Part shown: piece after piece, positions 21,717 to 33,039 of the stretch
Position numbering within the stretch: the stretch's first letter is position 1
How the letters are laid out: the number at the start of each line of letters is the position of its first letter
From: Phellopilus nigrolimitatus
Lineage: Eukaryota > Basidiomycota > Agaricomycetes > Hymenochaetales > Hymenochaetaceae
Direction of reading: 5' to 3'
Length of the DNA stretch: 64,000 nt
Assembly: GCA_021029095.1 (NCBI GenBank)
Contig: JAJOHG010000079.1
Coordinates: 57,875 to 121,874, forward strand
The notes under the pieces: generated by a model
The model's input: the letters and a program-made list of their open reading frames with translations, nothing else
What the model was told of the DNA's origin: nothing
Database searches by the model: none
Program-made: the position numbers and the translations under genes

Positions 21717-23432
21717 ATGGCCGATAACCTGAATGTGGCTTACGACGCTGGGGCTGAGGCCGACGCGAAGGCTATAGCGTCGCAAATACGAGTTCACGAG
21801 GAGATCCGTAGGTTTATCTCCGAGCAGCGTCTGGAGGCCGTTTCGGAGCCACAAGCTCAGGACCGAGTTACTCGATGTCCACTTGAGGAACACGACGAGT
21901 CCGTCGGTCAATCCGCGGCCGAAATCTGGTACGCCTTCTCCCATAGCATTGCTTATACAGTATTTGACCATAATACATGCTCATCTCCTCCGCAGGTATG
22001 AAGATAGTGACTACTTCTCCGACGACGACACAAGCGAAGGAGACGTCGAGATCGCAAACGACCCTTCTTTTGCTGAATACGACGATCTCAAATCTGAGGA
22101 TGAGGAGGTGGCGATTGTGGGTCCTGTGAGGAAGCGCAAGGCCGAGGATATTGAGTCCGACGTCGAGTGCGAAGAGGTTGAAGAGCTGATTAGTATGTCT
22201 TTCTCTTTCGTTTGACGATCTTTTAACAACCTCTATCTATAAAGGAGTCCAAGCTGAAGAAACTCCACGCATATACAAGCGCATACCCAACAAAGGATCG
22301 GTAACACGCTCTTCTGTGGACTCCGATGTATCGTCTGTGGACATCCAAGTAGACAAGCGGCCTCAAAAAAGCTACACATTCCGTCCGTCATCTCGTCGGC
22401 CGCACGAGGTTGGGCTCCACCAAGACGATATATACAAATCTACCAGTGTGGACTCGGGGACGGAGTTCTTTCAACCGCCCCCACTGTTCGACAATGATGA
22501 AGTCGACATCGCTGGTGCAGCCCGCGTTCGTCAGGCGCTCTTGGCAGGTCCAGCATCGCCACAGGTTTCTCATGACTATTCCCAGAACGACCTTTCGGAC
22601 GTTGAGACCACCAACGACACAGAAGCTGAATCCGTGCCTCCCAGACGGACATACGATTTGATCCAATACTCTGACTCGCCGAGTGCGTATGACCGAGCAC
22701 CCCGACAGCAAAGTATTCCTCCACAGCTTCCAATAGCTCAGAGCAGTCCCGCCTACCATAGGTCCTCCGAGTACCGGTTCATTCGAGCTGTTGAAGCGAA
22801 CCATGCCTCCTCTAGTCAGGCTCATGATTACGTGCAGCATGACCCGACAGCAGTGACAAACGAAGAACGCTCGTCTAGTCCAGACCTAGGCAGTTCTCCG
22901 ACTCCAAGAACGCAAGTCTCTTATAACGCTCCTAACCCAGTGCTCACTCCCCCAGCACGGAACTCGGCGAACAGCCCCCCTCCGGATGCCTATGCACAAG
23001 ATGAGCCGCGAACCCCGGAGAGGACGCCACGGCGGGGTAGGGAAGTTCAACCAAGAGCTCCCAGAGGAAGAATCACAGAAAAGAAGTCGGGCAAGCAGAA
23101 GGAAACGGAATTAAGCCTTGACGACATCACAGCCCTTATGCTGCCCAAGTATGAGACAGAAAACAAACGCCAAGAGGATATGATTCGCATCGCCTTACTG
23201 CAAAAGAGGATTCTGGAGAGCGGCGGATCACCGCTCAGGCCTGAATTCCCTATCACTGTTCCGGATCGCATATCAAAGCGTCCGTATAACCGTGCAGAAG
23301 ACGAGTATTTGGACGACCCTGGTATGTACAACTTGTTATTCCTGGGATTTGTGCAAGACATTGAAAAACTTTACAGTTTACCGATGTGCTCCAGCCATGG
23401 AGCGCGCATACGCTCAGGCTCTGCCTGATTAG
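21717..23432 (+). CDS. C1: 513-aa disordered protein with KRKAE motif, full-length family C member
   Basis: Exons 21717-21928, 21996-22192, 22245-23321 and 23377-23432 join to 1542 nt (513 aa) with phases 2, 1 and 1. Residues 1-70 are helical and charged (VHEEIRRFISEQRLEAVSE). Exon 2 is acidic (DSDYFSDDDTSEGDVE) and ends in RKRKAEDIESDVECEEVEELI, the same motif and flanking intron phases as in A and B. The third exon is about 359 residues of low-complexity Ser/Pro/Asp/Arg sequence, with PRRGREVQPRAPRGR and a late amphipathic stretch (ALMLPKYETENKRQEDM...). No catalytic domain is visible. C2 and C3 end shortly after the KRKAE segment, so C1 is either ancestral full length or has captured a tail. 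A nuclear location is likely. Confidence 0.75.
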
Positions 23433-23439
23433 CATGCAC

Positions 23440-23950
23440 GCTTGGCCGAAGTTGCGGGGCCATCTGGCCTCAATTTGAGCGTTCCTGCTCCTGCCCTTCT
23501 ATGACGAAACATCATGGCCGGTCTGACTGTTCTCGGTCTCAATATCATCAAAAGATGCGACAAAAGCAGGATCATGATCGATCTGCTTCGGGTTCCCGTT
23601 CTCCTCGTAGAAGGACTAGCTCTAGGATCTCCGCGAACCAGCAAGAATAGGGCCAGCAGGAATAGGCGGGTTCTACAGTGTTCTGAAGATGGCGAGAAAC
23701 ACAATGCCCGATGAGAAGAGAATGAGGAGTCAGATATAAGGATGCGTACGAGCCGAAAGTTTTGTGGCCAGGTGCTTTTTTATTCCTCGTAGATGATAGC
23801 ACGTCTGTATTGCGTAGCCACTTGTATAATGTCACGAGTGTGCTCATATCACTACAGTACATTTTTCCTGCAAGCTTTTAGATTGCAACCTTCGTCTCAC
23901 GAAAAAAAGAAAGACGCACGCAAAACAACGAGTTGTGGCTTTTGATTACA
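23440..23950. other. Intergenic stretch between C1 and B1
   Basis: No supported gene. Short antisense frames are shadows. The sequence from about 23640 resembles the 3' flank shared with C2 (30180-30330): GTAGATG...CTTTTAGATTG and later CTTTTGATTACATAAG. Confidence 0.4.
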
Positions 23951-23954
23951 TAAG

Positions 23955-24090
23955 CGGCCTGTGAGCCGCAGCAATCAGTGGCTCAACCCGATCTGGATGC
24001 CGTTCGAAGCAGCCGGCCCTTGCACAATGAGCACAAAGAACACCAGGACGACCACCAGGACGACCACCGCTCCAAATAAAAGGAACCATC
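23955..24090 (+). promoter_or_regulatory. P1 promoter of B1
   Basis: GGATGCCGTTCGAAGCAGCC is followed by CCTTGCACAATGAGCACAAA (about 24018-24037) and a TATA-like AAATAAAAGG at about 24074-24083, about 100 bp before the ATG. Confidence 0.7.
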
Positions 24091-24179
24091 TCTCTCTCTC
24101 GTTCCCTCTTCGACAACTACAACGACCACTTTCGTGATCCACCGCCTATAACCTCTCACCGCAACCCAAAGATTGTATC

Positions 24180-25291
24180 ATGTCCGCAGCCTCAAACCAG
24201 ATTGTCGCAGAGGCCTCTAGAGGTCTTAGTGAGCGGGCTCAGCAAGCTCACGCAAAGTGTACGCCCGGACCAGCGTCTCCCAGAACGATGTCCCGAGTTT
24301 TGTCACAGCCCGGGTACAGGCTCAGGGAACTGAACCACAGGGAACTAGGTTCCCTCACTGCGGTGAGCCTTTTCTCCCTTCTCGCTCGCCGACATAGCCC
24401 ACTAAAGGAGCACTTCCTTTTTCCTATCGATTTGAAGGAGTACAACAGAGTCATAGAAAAAAGGAACGACCTCGTTGAGCGGTTGGTCAAGGAGCGGAAA
24501 GCAGAACTCGAGTACGTCGGCCCTTCTTCGCACATTCGTCTCGTACTGACAGTAACCTAAAAGAGCCGTCGCGTGCTGCAAAAACCAAGAAGAGGAGGAT
24601 GAGCTCTGTTACGATGGAGGAGACGAGAAGAGCGATGACAAAGAAGAAGACCAGATATACGACGAGGAAACCGACGAGGGCGAGAGCAGTATTGCTGATG
24701 ATCCCGCGTCTGCTGTCAAAGGCAGCTCTGACTTTGACGCTCAAGAGGTCGAGGCTGCACTTACTGTGCGCGTGAATAAGAGAAAAGCAGATTTGGATGA
24801 GTCGGACGAGGGCGATGAACTTGAATGTAGTGAGTCTTCAAGGCATCCCAATGTCCATCTATGCGCATCTAACGAGGTTTGCTTCGCATACAGCCAAACG
24901 ACTGCGGCCAGCCAGTCGAGTATTAACAAATTCGCGCATAGCAAACCAGGATGGCCTGATCGCGCCTACTTTGCGCCCTGTCATATGGCGTTTTCGCAGT
25001 GCTCGGGCTCGTCTGCCGTCGCGTCCCACCGCTCCGTCATCAGTCATCGCCCGCCTTCCACACAGCCTGCCCTCGCTTCGGCGAGGAGCTTCAAGCTCAG
25101 CTCAGATACTTCTGGATCAGAGGCGCACCTCTGATAATGTCAACTTGGTACAGCCGAGGAGAACGAGGGCGGGCGGTTATCGGAGGAGTCAACAGGTCGT
25201 GCACGGAGTAGATGGACGCGCTCACAACAGGAGCGAGGAAAACCGTGACCTGGAAGCTGAGAAAAGGGGAGGAGGAACTCGACTGGAGTGA
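24180..25291 (+). CDS. B1: 306-aa SAP-like/KRKA protein, longest family B member
   Basis: Exons 24180-24362, 24438-24511, 24564-24829 and 24894-25291 join to 921 nt (306 aa), phases 0, 2 and 1 as in family A. Exon 1 ends YRLRELNHRELGSLTA and exon 2 (74 nt, as in A) reads EYNRVIEKRNDLVERLVK. Together they resemble a diverged SAP motif. Exon 3 is strongly acidic (DEKSDDKEEDQIYDEETDEG) and ends VRVNKRKADLDESDEGDE. Exon 4 is basic (TKRLRPASRVLTNSR, many Arg) and low complexity. Conservation of exon lengths with B2 and B3 supports the model. It is preceded by P1 and faced by a P2 module at 25343. A nuclear role is inferred; no enzyme motif is present. Confidence 0.75.
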
Positions 25292-25299
25292 GTGGTGAG

Positions 25300-25378
25300 A
25301 GATCTGTATAAATATGACAGGAGGGAGGCTCTGGAGGTTGTGCATGAGCCTGCGTCGGAGGGCGTCAAAGGAATCCCA
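25300..25378 (-). promoter_or_regulatory. P2 module facing B1
   Basis: Minus strand: TTCCTTTGACGCC (25363-25375), then CGCAGGCTCA (25345-25354), then CATATTTATACAG (about 25302-25314) as TATA region. The order and the flank (GATCACTAAC upstream) match those at 31694-31725 and 47652-47684. Confidence 0.7.
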
Positions 25379-25639
25379 TGTTAGTGATCATAATCCCGAG
25401 CCCTCTTGTCGATCTGAACTTTGCTGTGTTGTGATTCATCGCTATATCGGATTCTCCTGATAGATCAGTATAAATGGAATATTGTGCATATATTGAATAG
25501 TTTGCGTACTTGAATAATAAGTTGAACTCTCTTTCAAGTTGCGGTTGAGTCGAAACATCGTTACTGCTCGATCTTCAACTATCATTGTATTATGTAAGCA
25601 AGTCGCGTGACCTCGGTCACTTCCGTTCAACGCACGGCA

Positions 25640-25930
25640 AACTGTGTACACGATAATTGAAGAGAATCTCTCGGTTACTACTCACTTTTATCGTCCCACT
25701 TTCCTCGCCATGGGTATCATATGCCGTCGGTCATGGAAGCGCAGTCGATACCAGCGCTGTACTCGAACCCACAAGTGCTCTTTTACATGTTATAGCGACT
25801 TCTCTTGTTCCGCGCGCACCGAAAAAAGTGCAAATAGATGTCTCGCCATTGGACTGGTGCAACGCAAAAGATAAAAATCAACGCATGTCCTCCGACAAGA
25901 TTATGGCCCACACAACTGAGGCTCACTAGT
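25640..25930 (+). repeat. H1 head fragment
   Basis: Similar to 31985-32200 and to 47400-47200 on the minus strand. It encodes MGIIYAVGHGSAVDTSAVLEPTSALLHV-type residues with frame slips (two overlapping frames of 76 and 90 codons). The promoter-like context upstream (25440-25640) is also shared. It is the beginning of the H unit, here interrupted by A5. Confidence 0.45.
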
Positions 25931-26836
25931 CAACGAAAAATGAACACGCTGCCGGGTTCCAGAAACATAATGAAGGATCCGAGAGGCGCTCGAGCCGCCA
26001 ACTCCAAGTCGAGACACATGCGATCTAACTTAACGAACAGCAAAAACAAAGCGGACCCAAGGCGCTGCGAGTGCTTGCAAAGGTGAGTCTCGCATCGCCT
26101 TCGCTGTTGCCATTCGTTTCGTTGCTGACCGGTGCGGTCTCGCTTGGAAGAGCATGGCCTGAAAAGGGAAAGGACTGGGGAAGGAATAAGATGAAGCTGC
26201 TGCTCATGAAGAGAGCGGAAATCAGGTGTGCTCGATTTGGCTGGCTTGCGCCTATATATCATATTCTGGCGCCATTGCCATTTTTCCGTGTTCGTTGCAG
26301 GCTTGACAACAACTAGACGACCACAAAGACGATGGCGAAGGAGTCGACTCCAGCTCTGCCTTCGGGTCGAATGCCGCGACGAAGGAGAACATTGGGCTCA
26401 CTCCAAGAGCCCACCGCGCGGAAGCCGAAGATGGAGGCGTTTGGACTCGGACAGTGAATCTCTTTATCGCCATCTAAAACACATCCTAAATTCTCTGCAA
26501 GGCGTGCCAGCTGCGCGTACAAGTAAAAGAATACTAGTGAACTCCAGGGATGTCAATACAGATGCACCCCGCCTCCTCCGTCATTTTTGACGCCACTGTT
26601 ACCTCACGCCTTCGAGAGCCAGGGTTTTCACGCCACGCCCTGAGAACCTCATTCCCTGAAGAAATGGCGGCGCTCATAGTTGACGGGGGACACCCCATCT
26701 TCTATGCAGGCATTCGCGTGGCTCCAGGTCCATGGCCACTCAGGTTTACTCTGACTAGACGAAGGGCGCGGAAAACGCGTTGGCCGAGAAAACAAAGAAT
26801 GAAACACTTGACTACGATTCAAGCACCGAATAGTGA
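25930..26836 (+). pseudogene. A5: degenerate SAP-family copy
   Basis: The end of exon 1 (ALRVLAK), intron 1 with GTGAGTCTCGCATC, and exon 2 (EHGLKRERTGEGIR then TGA) are recognisable but carry stops. Exon 3 begins LDNN then TAG. The basic motif region, the phase-1 intron 3 donor (here changed to GTGAATCTC) and exon 4 (VPAARTSKRILVNSRDVNTD) follow. A last conserved block VDGGHPIFYAGIRVAPGPWP is at about 26681-26740. Several stops and the changed donor rule out a normal product. It lies inside an H unit. Confidence 0.65.
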
Positions 26837-26899
26837 CAGCGCCCGCTTTGAGAAGCGATCCTCATTGTGTCTCCATTCCATGTTCTGAAATTAGAACGA

Positions 26900-27300
26900 A
26901 GAGGCACCTGACACAGCTGCTGGATCCCACCATAGTCGGGTGCTCTCGCCAGTCTAGCATCACTAAAAGGTGACGCCTGATGCCCAAGTGGAACAACTCA
27001 GTGCCTTCAGAGCGGGCTTGTCCTCCCAAAAGACCGTCCTCTCCGGAAAAGCGCCAGCATCTCTTGCCTGCGGATCTTTCGTATCCACAGACAACCTTCC
27101 TTTCAGCTCACAGTTCAAATTCCAGCTACATTCGACCGGCTTGTGGAGATAGTGTCGAAAATGAACTCGCCTATGATATTATAAGACCGACGCCGCCGAT
27201 GGAGCAGGGGGGATCGACCGGTAGGGATGGGCTATTGCGATTGTGATTGAAGTCGGGTTTAACGAGTGGACGACAGTGACTTGTTTATGTATGGTGGAAA
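26900..27300 (+). other. A5 3' flank, no gene
   Basis: Short frames of 60-88 codons have no recognisable content. The segment sits between A5 and a convergent P2 module and is probably a decayed D-like segment. Confidence 0.35.
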
Positions 27301-27304
27301 TCGG

Positions 27305-27352
27305 TGAGCCTGCGAGCCTGCGCATCGCCTAAAGAGGGGGCGTCAAAGGCAC
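27305..27352 (-). promoter_or_regulatory. P2 module facing A5
   Basis: Minus strand: CCTTTGACGCC (27339-27349), then TTTAGGCG, then a doubled GCAGGCTCGCAGGCTCA (27305-27321). The duplicated GCAGGCTC half-site is peculiar to this copy. Confidence 0.6.
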
Positions 27353-27589
27353 TGTCTTATTATGAGCCCTCTAGATCTCTCTTCGCCTTCATTCTCCGAC
27401 TTCCCAGATGTATCGCTGGCGGACTTTTATGTTCGTAGATCTACACGATTAAAGTATGTACCATATAGGAGAATTTGAAGGTGTCAATGGCGATTCAACA
27501 AACTATAAAGCCGAATTTAAAATTCTCAAAGCAGGCTCGAATGATCGAATGATTTACACTGTTATCGCGCGCAATCAGTTCACGGGGCC

Positions 27590-28860
27590 TACGAATACAT
27601 CGTGTTCGTCGACCAAGTAGCCCGAATCGTACGAAGTCGTGAGCACGGACGACGGCCTACAGCACCTTCACGCAGTGCACGCGAGAGCAAGAAGGCTGTC
27701 AGCAAGTCAACCGCCACTGTTACCGACGTGCCCAGCGCATATACGACGTATACACGTATACAACGTGCCGGCGCTCGCTTGCGCACACTACTTGCTTCTC
27801 GCATGGACGCGTCCACCACCTGCAAAACGGCCATGCGCCTTTTCGAGCCCAAGGCTTGCGTGCTTCTTCACGTTCCGATCCGTCCATCTACGTAGTCCGA
27901 CGCCATGTGAGTCCCGTGGGTCTTGGATCCGGGGTTGGCCGCTGTTGAGGGACGGGAAGTTTAATATTAGGAGCCGATGAAAACACAACATGACCCGGAT
28001 AAACGGGACGATTGATTTCACTAACGCGTTCGCAGGTTGTTCTGGAGAATGTATGTCTTTTAAATTTCACTCGCACACACTCCGCCCGTATTGATCTGCA
28101 TAGCAGCTTTTGTTTCTCTGCGTAAGTTATAAATTTGAAAGGACAAAATATCACTAGAAAGAAGAGGCAAATGGCGTGCTGCGTCGCCAGCATCAACACC
28201 TGTCGCGATGAGCTTCCAGTTTTACATCAGGCCGTCATTCTGTGGGACCACAGTCCAATCCGGTCACGTTAGCAGGCCGTGGCAGAAATTGCGGTTTTGC
28301 AGCAGTCAGATCTTCGTCTTCGAACAAATCGATAAATAAGATAGAGCATCGCGTCTACAGTCTTCAACAGGCTGCACTTCACTCGCCAACGATGTCTCCG
28401 ATCCACATCGTGATGACGTACAAAGAGGGGGGGGAGGGGGGGGGGGGGGGAAGAGAGCCATCGCACCGCGAGGCCGCTTAGAAAGCGACGGGGACAGAGA
28501 TAGGGACGTCAACTCAGTAAATCGGAGCGGTCAGCTCGCGAAGATTGCCGGCACGGGCCCGCCGCCGCAGACCATTCAGAGAAGGACCCAGACTACGCGA
28601 GCAGTCGCACACGCATGAGCTTGCCGATGTGCGCGCGTTCTCTTCTCCGTCAGTGCAGCGGCGGCAGCGCCAATCGAAACTGTCCTCGGTCCCCCGGCTC
28701 GCGGGAACGTATGCAGCCTGAAGAAGAAGGTAAAAATGTGGTGAAAAAGCAAAGAGCGCGGGGCGGGAGCAGGGCCTTCGGTCCCAAATGGCGGAAAAGC
28801 ACAAGCAGAGTGGCTGCAGTCCATCGACCAAAGCAAAACTGAGGGAACGAAAGGGTGCAG
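27590..28860 (+). repeat. H1 dispersed repeat, main part
   Basis: The segment shares colinear blocks with 32250-32910 (plus) and 47100-46370 (minus): a splice-like region, CTCGGATCC-type sequence near 27930, AATTTGTAGA/TAACTTACGCAG near 28110, and a GC-rich end with GCGGCGGGCCCG (about 28552). The end resembles a spliced gene or UTR, but reading frames are broken. Part of it resembles intron 3 and exon 4 of family A, so H may be a distant, decayed branch. Confidence 0.5.
28427..28450 (+). repeat. Poly-G tract
   Basis: Twenty-three G residues interrupted by a single A at 28435. Such a run can form quadruplex structures and is prone to length error in sequencing. Confidence 0.9.
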
Positions 28861-28929
28861 ATGCTGTCACAGGTGATAGCAGGAGCAGGAGGCAACTCGA
28901 ACAAGTGAGTGACACAAACCGATAAGACT

Positions 28930-29170
28930 TACGTAAATGAATATGACGCTCCGATACACAATACACGGCAGACACCGAGGACAAGTACATGCCTGTCGTG
29001 TGAGCGACCGAAATCTCAGCAGGACTGGGCTACAATATCTGGAGGCAAAGGCAGGCGGGTGATCGTCATCGTTAGCCAGAAATACTCCAATTTGCTTTTT
29101 GTAGAGACACAGAGATAGCGAATTTCCAAGGAAGATCGCCTTGCAAGTTGATTGCTTACAAGACACTCAC
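28930..29170 (+). repeat. J2: degenerate J copy
   Basis: Only the last part of J is kept: CACGGCAGACACCGAGGACA and CCTGTCGTGTGAGCGACCGA, then after about 80 bp ATTTCCAAGGAAGATCGCC and TTGATTGCTTACAAGAC, matching J1 and J3. The upstream MIAD half is missing here. Confidence 0.5.
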
Positions 29171-29479
29171 GATTAAAAACCATTTATTATAGCTGGCCTA
29201 GTGTGACGCGACGGTTCTGGTGAGTACTGCACTTATTGAGTTGTAGAGCACTGTGATGTCATGACGAATTGAGTATTTCAATAAATACAGACAGACTGTA
29301 GTAAGCTCAGTGCAAGCCACCTTTCGGCGTTCCAGCACTCACGGTTAAATCATTTCTGATTCAATCATAGTCTATGTTTCAGTCTTTTTTTCGATATTCA
29401 GGGAACAAGCAAACGCTGCAAAAATGTTGTCTATAGCCAAATTCGCGAAACGGTATGAACGAGTAACGTCTACGTAACG

Positions 29480-29620
29480 ATGAAATCAACGGCACATCAA
29501 CGGCATCAGCAGCTACATCGGACACCGCGAGTTGCCGAGCTCGCACAATGAGGATAATGAGCACAATGAACTCCAGGGCAACGCCGACTAGCGAGCGGCC
29601 TGGGCCTTCATAAAGCCGAG
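29480..29620 (+). promoter_or_regulatory. P1 promoter of C2
   Basis: CGGACACCGCGAGTTGCCGA then CTCGCACAATGAGGATAATG and AGCACAATGAAC (29541-29572), then a TATA-like CATAAAGCC at 29609-29617. ATG follows at 29671. Confidence 0.65.
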
Positions 29621-29670
29621 AAACGAGAGATCCCTCCATCTCTGCAACTACTAACATCACAGAGCCCGCT

Positions 29671-30157
29671 ATGGCCTATAACGTAGATCTGGAAGTTATG
29701 GCGTCGCAAATACAAGTTCACGAGGAGATCCGTGGGTTTATTTCCGAGCAGCGTCTGGAAGCCATTCCGGATCCACAAGCTCACGACCCAATGGCCCGAC
29801 CTCCGCTCGAGAAACATGATGAGTCCATCGGGCAGTCCGCTCAGAGACAGGCAGAAATTTGGTATGCCTTCTCTCATAGTACTAATTATACAGTATTTGA
29901 CCATAATACATGCTTCGCTCTTCCTCAGGTATGGAGATTGCGATTACTTCTCCGACGACATCATCAGCGAGGGTGAAATCGAGATTAAAAATGACCCTTC
30001 GCTCGCAGAATCCGACAATTCCGATTCTGAGGATGAGGAGGGCCTTGCGAAAAAGTGTAAAGCCGAGGATCCTGGGTCTGACGTCGAGTGCGAAGAGGTT
30101 GAAGAGTTAGTTGAGACTGCGCGAACCAGCGCGAATACGACCAGCACGAATACGTGA
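29671..30157 (+). CDS. C2: 139-aa short family C protein
   Basis: Two exons (29671-29861 and 29929-30157) join to 420 nt, 139 aa. The N-terminal charged helix region (VHEEIRGFISEQRLEAIPD) and the intron (phase 2) match C1. The acidic exon keeps SDNSDSEDEEG and KKCKAEDPGSDVECEEVEEL, so the basic motif is changed from RKRK to KKCK. Instead of splicing onward it ends with TARTSANTTSTNT and a stop, as does C3. No exon equivalent to the 359-residue C1 tail is present before the next gene, B2, whose P1 begins 150 bp downstream. It may be a functional short isoform or a truncated copy. Confidence 0.65.
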
Positions 30158-30309
30158 GATGGAAGGGGGTGGAAAATACAATTCCCGGTGAGAAGGGAAC
30201 GAGGAAAGAGATATCTGCACGTAGGAGGTCATCTGTACTGCGTAATCATTTGAGCAATGTAGCTGCAAGCTTTTCGGTGGTTCATTGTGGCTTGTTATTA
30301 CATAAGCCA

Positions 30310-30430
30310 CCAGCGAGCCGCAGCAATCAGTGGCTCAACCGGATTCGGATGCCGCCCGAAGTTGCCGGTCTTGCACAATGAACACAAAGAACACCAGGGC
30401 GACGAGGATGAACAGGCCGGGCTCTAAAAG
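30310..30430 (+). promoter_or_regulatory. P1 promoter of B2
   Basis: GGATGCCGCCCGAAGTTGCC then TCTTGCACAATGAACACAAA (30369-30388), then TATA-like CTCTAAAAGG at 30422-30431. ATG at 30531. Confidence 0.7.
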
Positions 30431-30530
30431 GGGGGAAATCTTTCCCTCCTCTTCATCCTGCAACTACAACGACCACTTCCACAATCCACCAACAACATCA
30501 CCTCACCTCTCTCCAGAAACCTCTTCATTC

Positions 30531-31537
30531 ATGTCTACAACAGTCGCAAACCGCATTGTCGCTGAGGCCTCTAGAGGTCTCAATGAGCGGGCACGGCAAG
30601 CCGAAGCAAAGCGTAGGACCGAGCCACCGTCTCCAAGAACGATGTCCCGGGTTTTGTCTAAACCTGGGTACAGGCTCAGGGAACTGAGCCACAGAGAACT
30701 AGGTTCCCTCACTGCGGTGAGCTTTTCCTCTTTTCTCGCTCGCCGACATAGCCCACTCAAGAAGCGTTTCCTTTTCCCTATCTGCTTGTAGGAATTCAAC
30801 AAGGAAACAAGGATAAGGAACGACCTCATAGAGCGGCTGGTCAAGGAGCGGGAAGCGGAGCTCAAGTACGTTGGCTTTTCTTCCGCGCATTCATTTCGTA
30901 CTGACGATAACCTACAAGTGCGGTTGCCTGCTGCAGGAGCGAAGAAGAGGAGGACGCGAGAGGATACGATGGAGGAGACGAGAAGAGTGACGACAAAGAA
31001 GGCCAGGTATATGATGAGGATACCGACGAGGAAACCGACGAGGAGGGGAGCAATATTGCTGATGATCCAGCGTCCGCTGTCGAACGCAGCTCCGACATTG
31101 ACGTTCAAGAGGTTGAGGCTGCACTCACTGTGCGCGTGCCGAAGAGAAAAGCAGAGTCGGACGAGAATGATGAACCCGCATGCAGTGAGCCTTCAAGGAT
31201 ATTCAATGTCTATCAATGCGCACCTAACGAGTCAGCTCCACACACAGTTAAGCGGCTACGGCCGGATGGCTCTCCAATTGACAGACTCTCGCAAAGCCAA
31301 CCAGAACGTCCCCGGCGCACTGCGACATGTCGTATGACGCCAACGCAAGAGTCGAGGACATTCGGCGTCGCTTGCCACCGTTTCTTCTGGGTAAACCGCC
31401 GTCAATGCTCGCTTGCCCGGCGCACGCTTCGAGGTCGAGCTTCAAGTTCAGCTCGGATCTTTCTGTATCGGAAACTCATCTTTGATGATGTGAGATTTAT
31501 AGAGCTGACAGGAACCCTGCAGGGGAGGAGGAGTTGA
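30531..31537 (+). CDS. B2: 271-aa SAP-like/KRKA protein
   Basis: Exons 30531-30716, 30792-30865, 30919-31184 and 31248-31537 join to 816 nt (271 aa), phases 0, 2 and 1. Exon 2 (EFNKETRIRNDLIERLVK) is again 74 nt and exon 3 again 266 nt, as in B1 and B3. Exon 3 is acidic (DEKSDDKEGQVYDEDTDEET) and ends VPKRKAESDENDE. Exon 4 starts IKRLRPDGSP like B3, then changes frame relative to B1 and B3 through a small deletion and ends in a different basic C-terminus (ELTGTLQGRRS). The SAP-like and acidic parts are therefore conserved while the tail drifts. It is the left-arm partner of B3. Confidence 0.7.
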
Positions 31538-31659
31538 CAGATCATAGACGGAGAGGATATAGATGTGCTCACAACACGAGCAACAAAAACCGTGCCTTGG
31601 GAGTCGAGGAGAAAAAGGAGACGAGGGAGAGTTCGACTGACTGAACTAGTGAGAAGATA

Positions 31660-31727
31660 TTTGCATAAATATGATGAGAGGGAGGCTCCGGAGGTGAGCC
31701 TGCGCCGGGGGGGCGTCAAAGGAATTC
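31660..31727 (-). promoter_or_regulatory. P2 module facing B2
   Basis: Minus strand: TTCCTTTGACGCC (31713-31725), then CGCAGGCTCACC (31692-31703), then CATATTTATGC (about 31663-31673). Confidence 0.7.
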
Positions 31728-31979
31728 GGTGCTAGTGATCATGATTGCGAGCCTCTTGTCGATGTGGAATAAAGTTTGTTGTGACACACTGCTGTATCGG
31801 ATTCTCCTGCTGAATCAGTATATTCTGAGATCCTGCATATATTTGACGGTTATGGCTTTCGTACTCGAAGATAAGAAGTTGAACTCATCAGGTTGCGGTT
31901 GAGTCGAATCCAAACGTCGTTACTCGATATTCGACTGCTGTACCACTGTATTATGTAAGCGAGTCGCGTCTCTTCCATT

Positions 31980-32910
31980 CGTTTTCGATTACTGCTCGTC
32001 TTTTATCTTCTCACTTTCCGCGCCATGGATATTATAGTGCCGCCGGTTATGCAGCGCTGCGCAGTACTCGAACCCACAAGCGCACTCTTACGCGTTCACG
32101 CGTCATAGCGACCTTTCTTGTCCCGTCGCTGTGAACGCGCACCGAAAAACGTGCACGTAGGAGGCTCATCAAAAGTGGTTGGACTGCGCGGAGGAGATGG
32201 TCTCTGACAGTGAGCTTCTTCATCGCCGTTCAGTTTATAACGTACAAATTCTCTGAAATAAGGCGTGCCAGCTGCATGTCGAAGAGGTGCCCGTGCTCGC
32301 TTGCGCGCTCTCCCTGTTTTTCGCGTGGACGCGCAGACCATCCTGCAAACGACCATGCATCCTCTCGAGCTCGGACTCTCGTATTTCCTCGCGCCAGGCC
32401 CGTTACGTGCGTCTACGTACCTCGACACTCTGTAAACCCCGCGGGTCTCGGATCCCGGAGTTGGCAGCTCTTGGCGGGTGGAAAGCTTAAGATGGGCTTG
32501 GAACAAATGGCGATGCAACTTATAGGACGGCCGTGCTGTATGAGTTGAATGGGGCGCAGCCCTCCGTACTGATTTGGATTCTAGCTTTTGCTTCTCTGCA
32601 TAAGCTACAATCTACAAAATAAAATAAAAACTTTATCGTCCTCTTCGGATAAATACATAAAACAGAGCTTTGCGTCTACAGCTGCACTTTACTCGCCGAC
32701 GATGTCCTCCAGCCAGCATCGTCACGATGCAAGGTAAGTAAAAGAGAAAAGTCATCGCACCGCAAAGCGACTGAAAAAGCAATGAGGACAGAGTTAGGGA
32801 CGTCAACTCAGTAAATCGAAGCCGTTAGCTCGCGAAGATCAATGGCGTGGGCCCGCCGCCGGAGACTATCAGAGAAGGACCCAGATTACGCGAGCAGTCG
32901 CACACGCGTC
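31980..32910 (+). repeat. H2 dispersed repeat
   Basis: Begins with a frame MDIIVPPVMQRCAVLEPTSALL (from about 32025) and continues through an intron-like segment (CAGTGAGCTTCTTCATCGCC at 32208, acceptor AATAAG at 32271) that resembles intron 3 of family A. After it comes RASCMSKRCP-type sequence, echoing the exon 4 start of A3. Colinear with H3 (47350-46370, minus). Frames are broken by stops, so no product is proposed. Confidence 0.5.
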
Positions 32911-33039
32911 TCTCGTCCCTCGTTCAATCACCATCGCTACTACTACATATTAAACAGGAATTACCACTACCACGGCCCGTTAGCACATCCCTCTCGCAAA
33001 AAGTCACAGGTCCTCTATCGAATCATATGATGACGATGT

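Noticed and set aside
22388..22840. 150-codon minus-strand frame inside C1
   Set aside because: It lies entirely within the third exon of C1, has no splice sites or domain and is not kept in any other copy.
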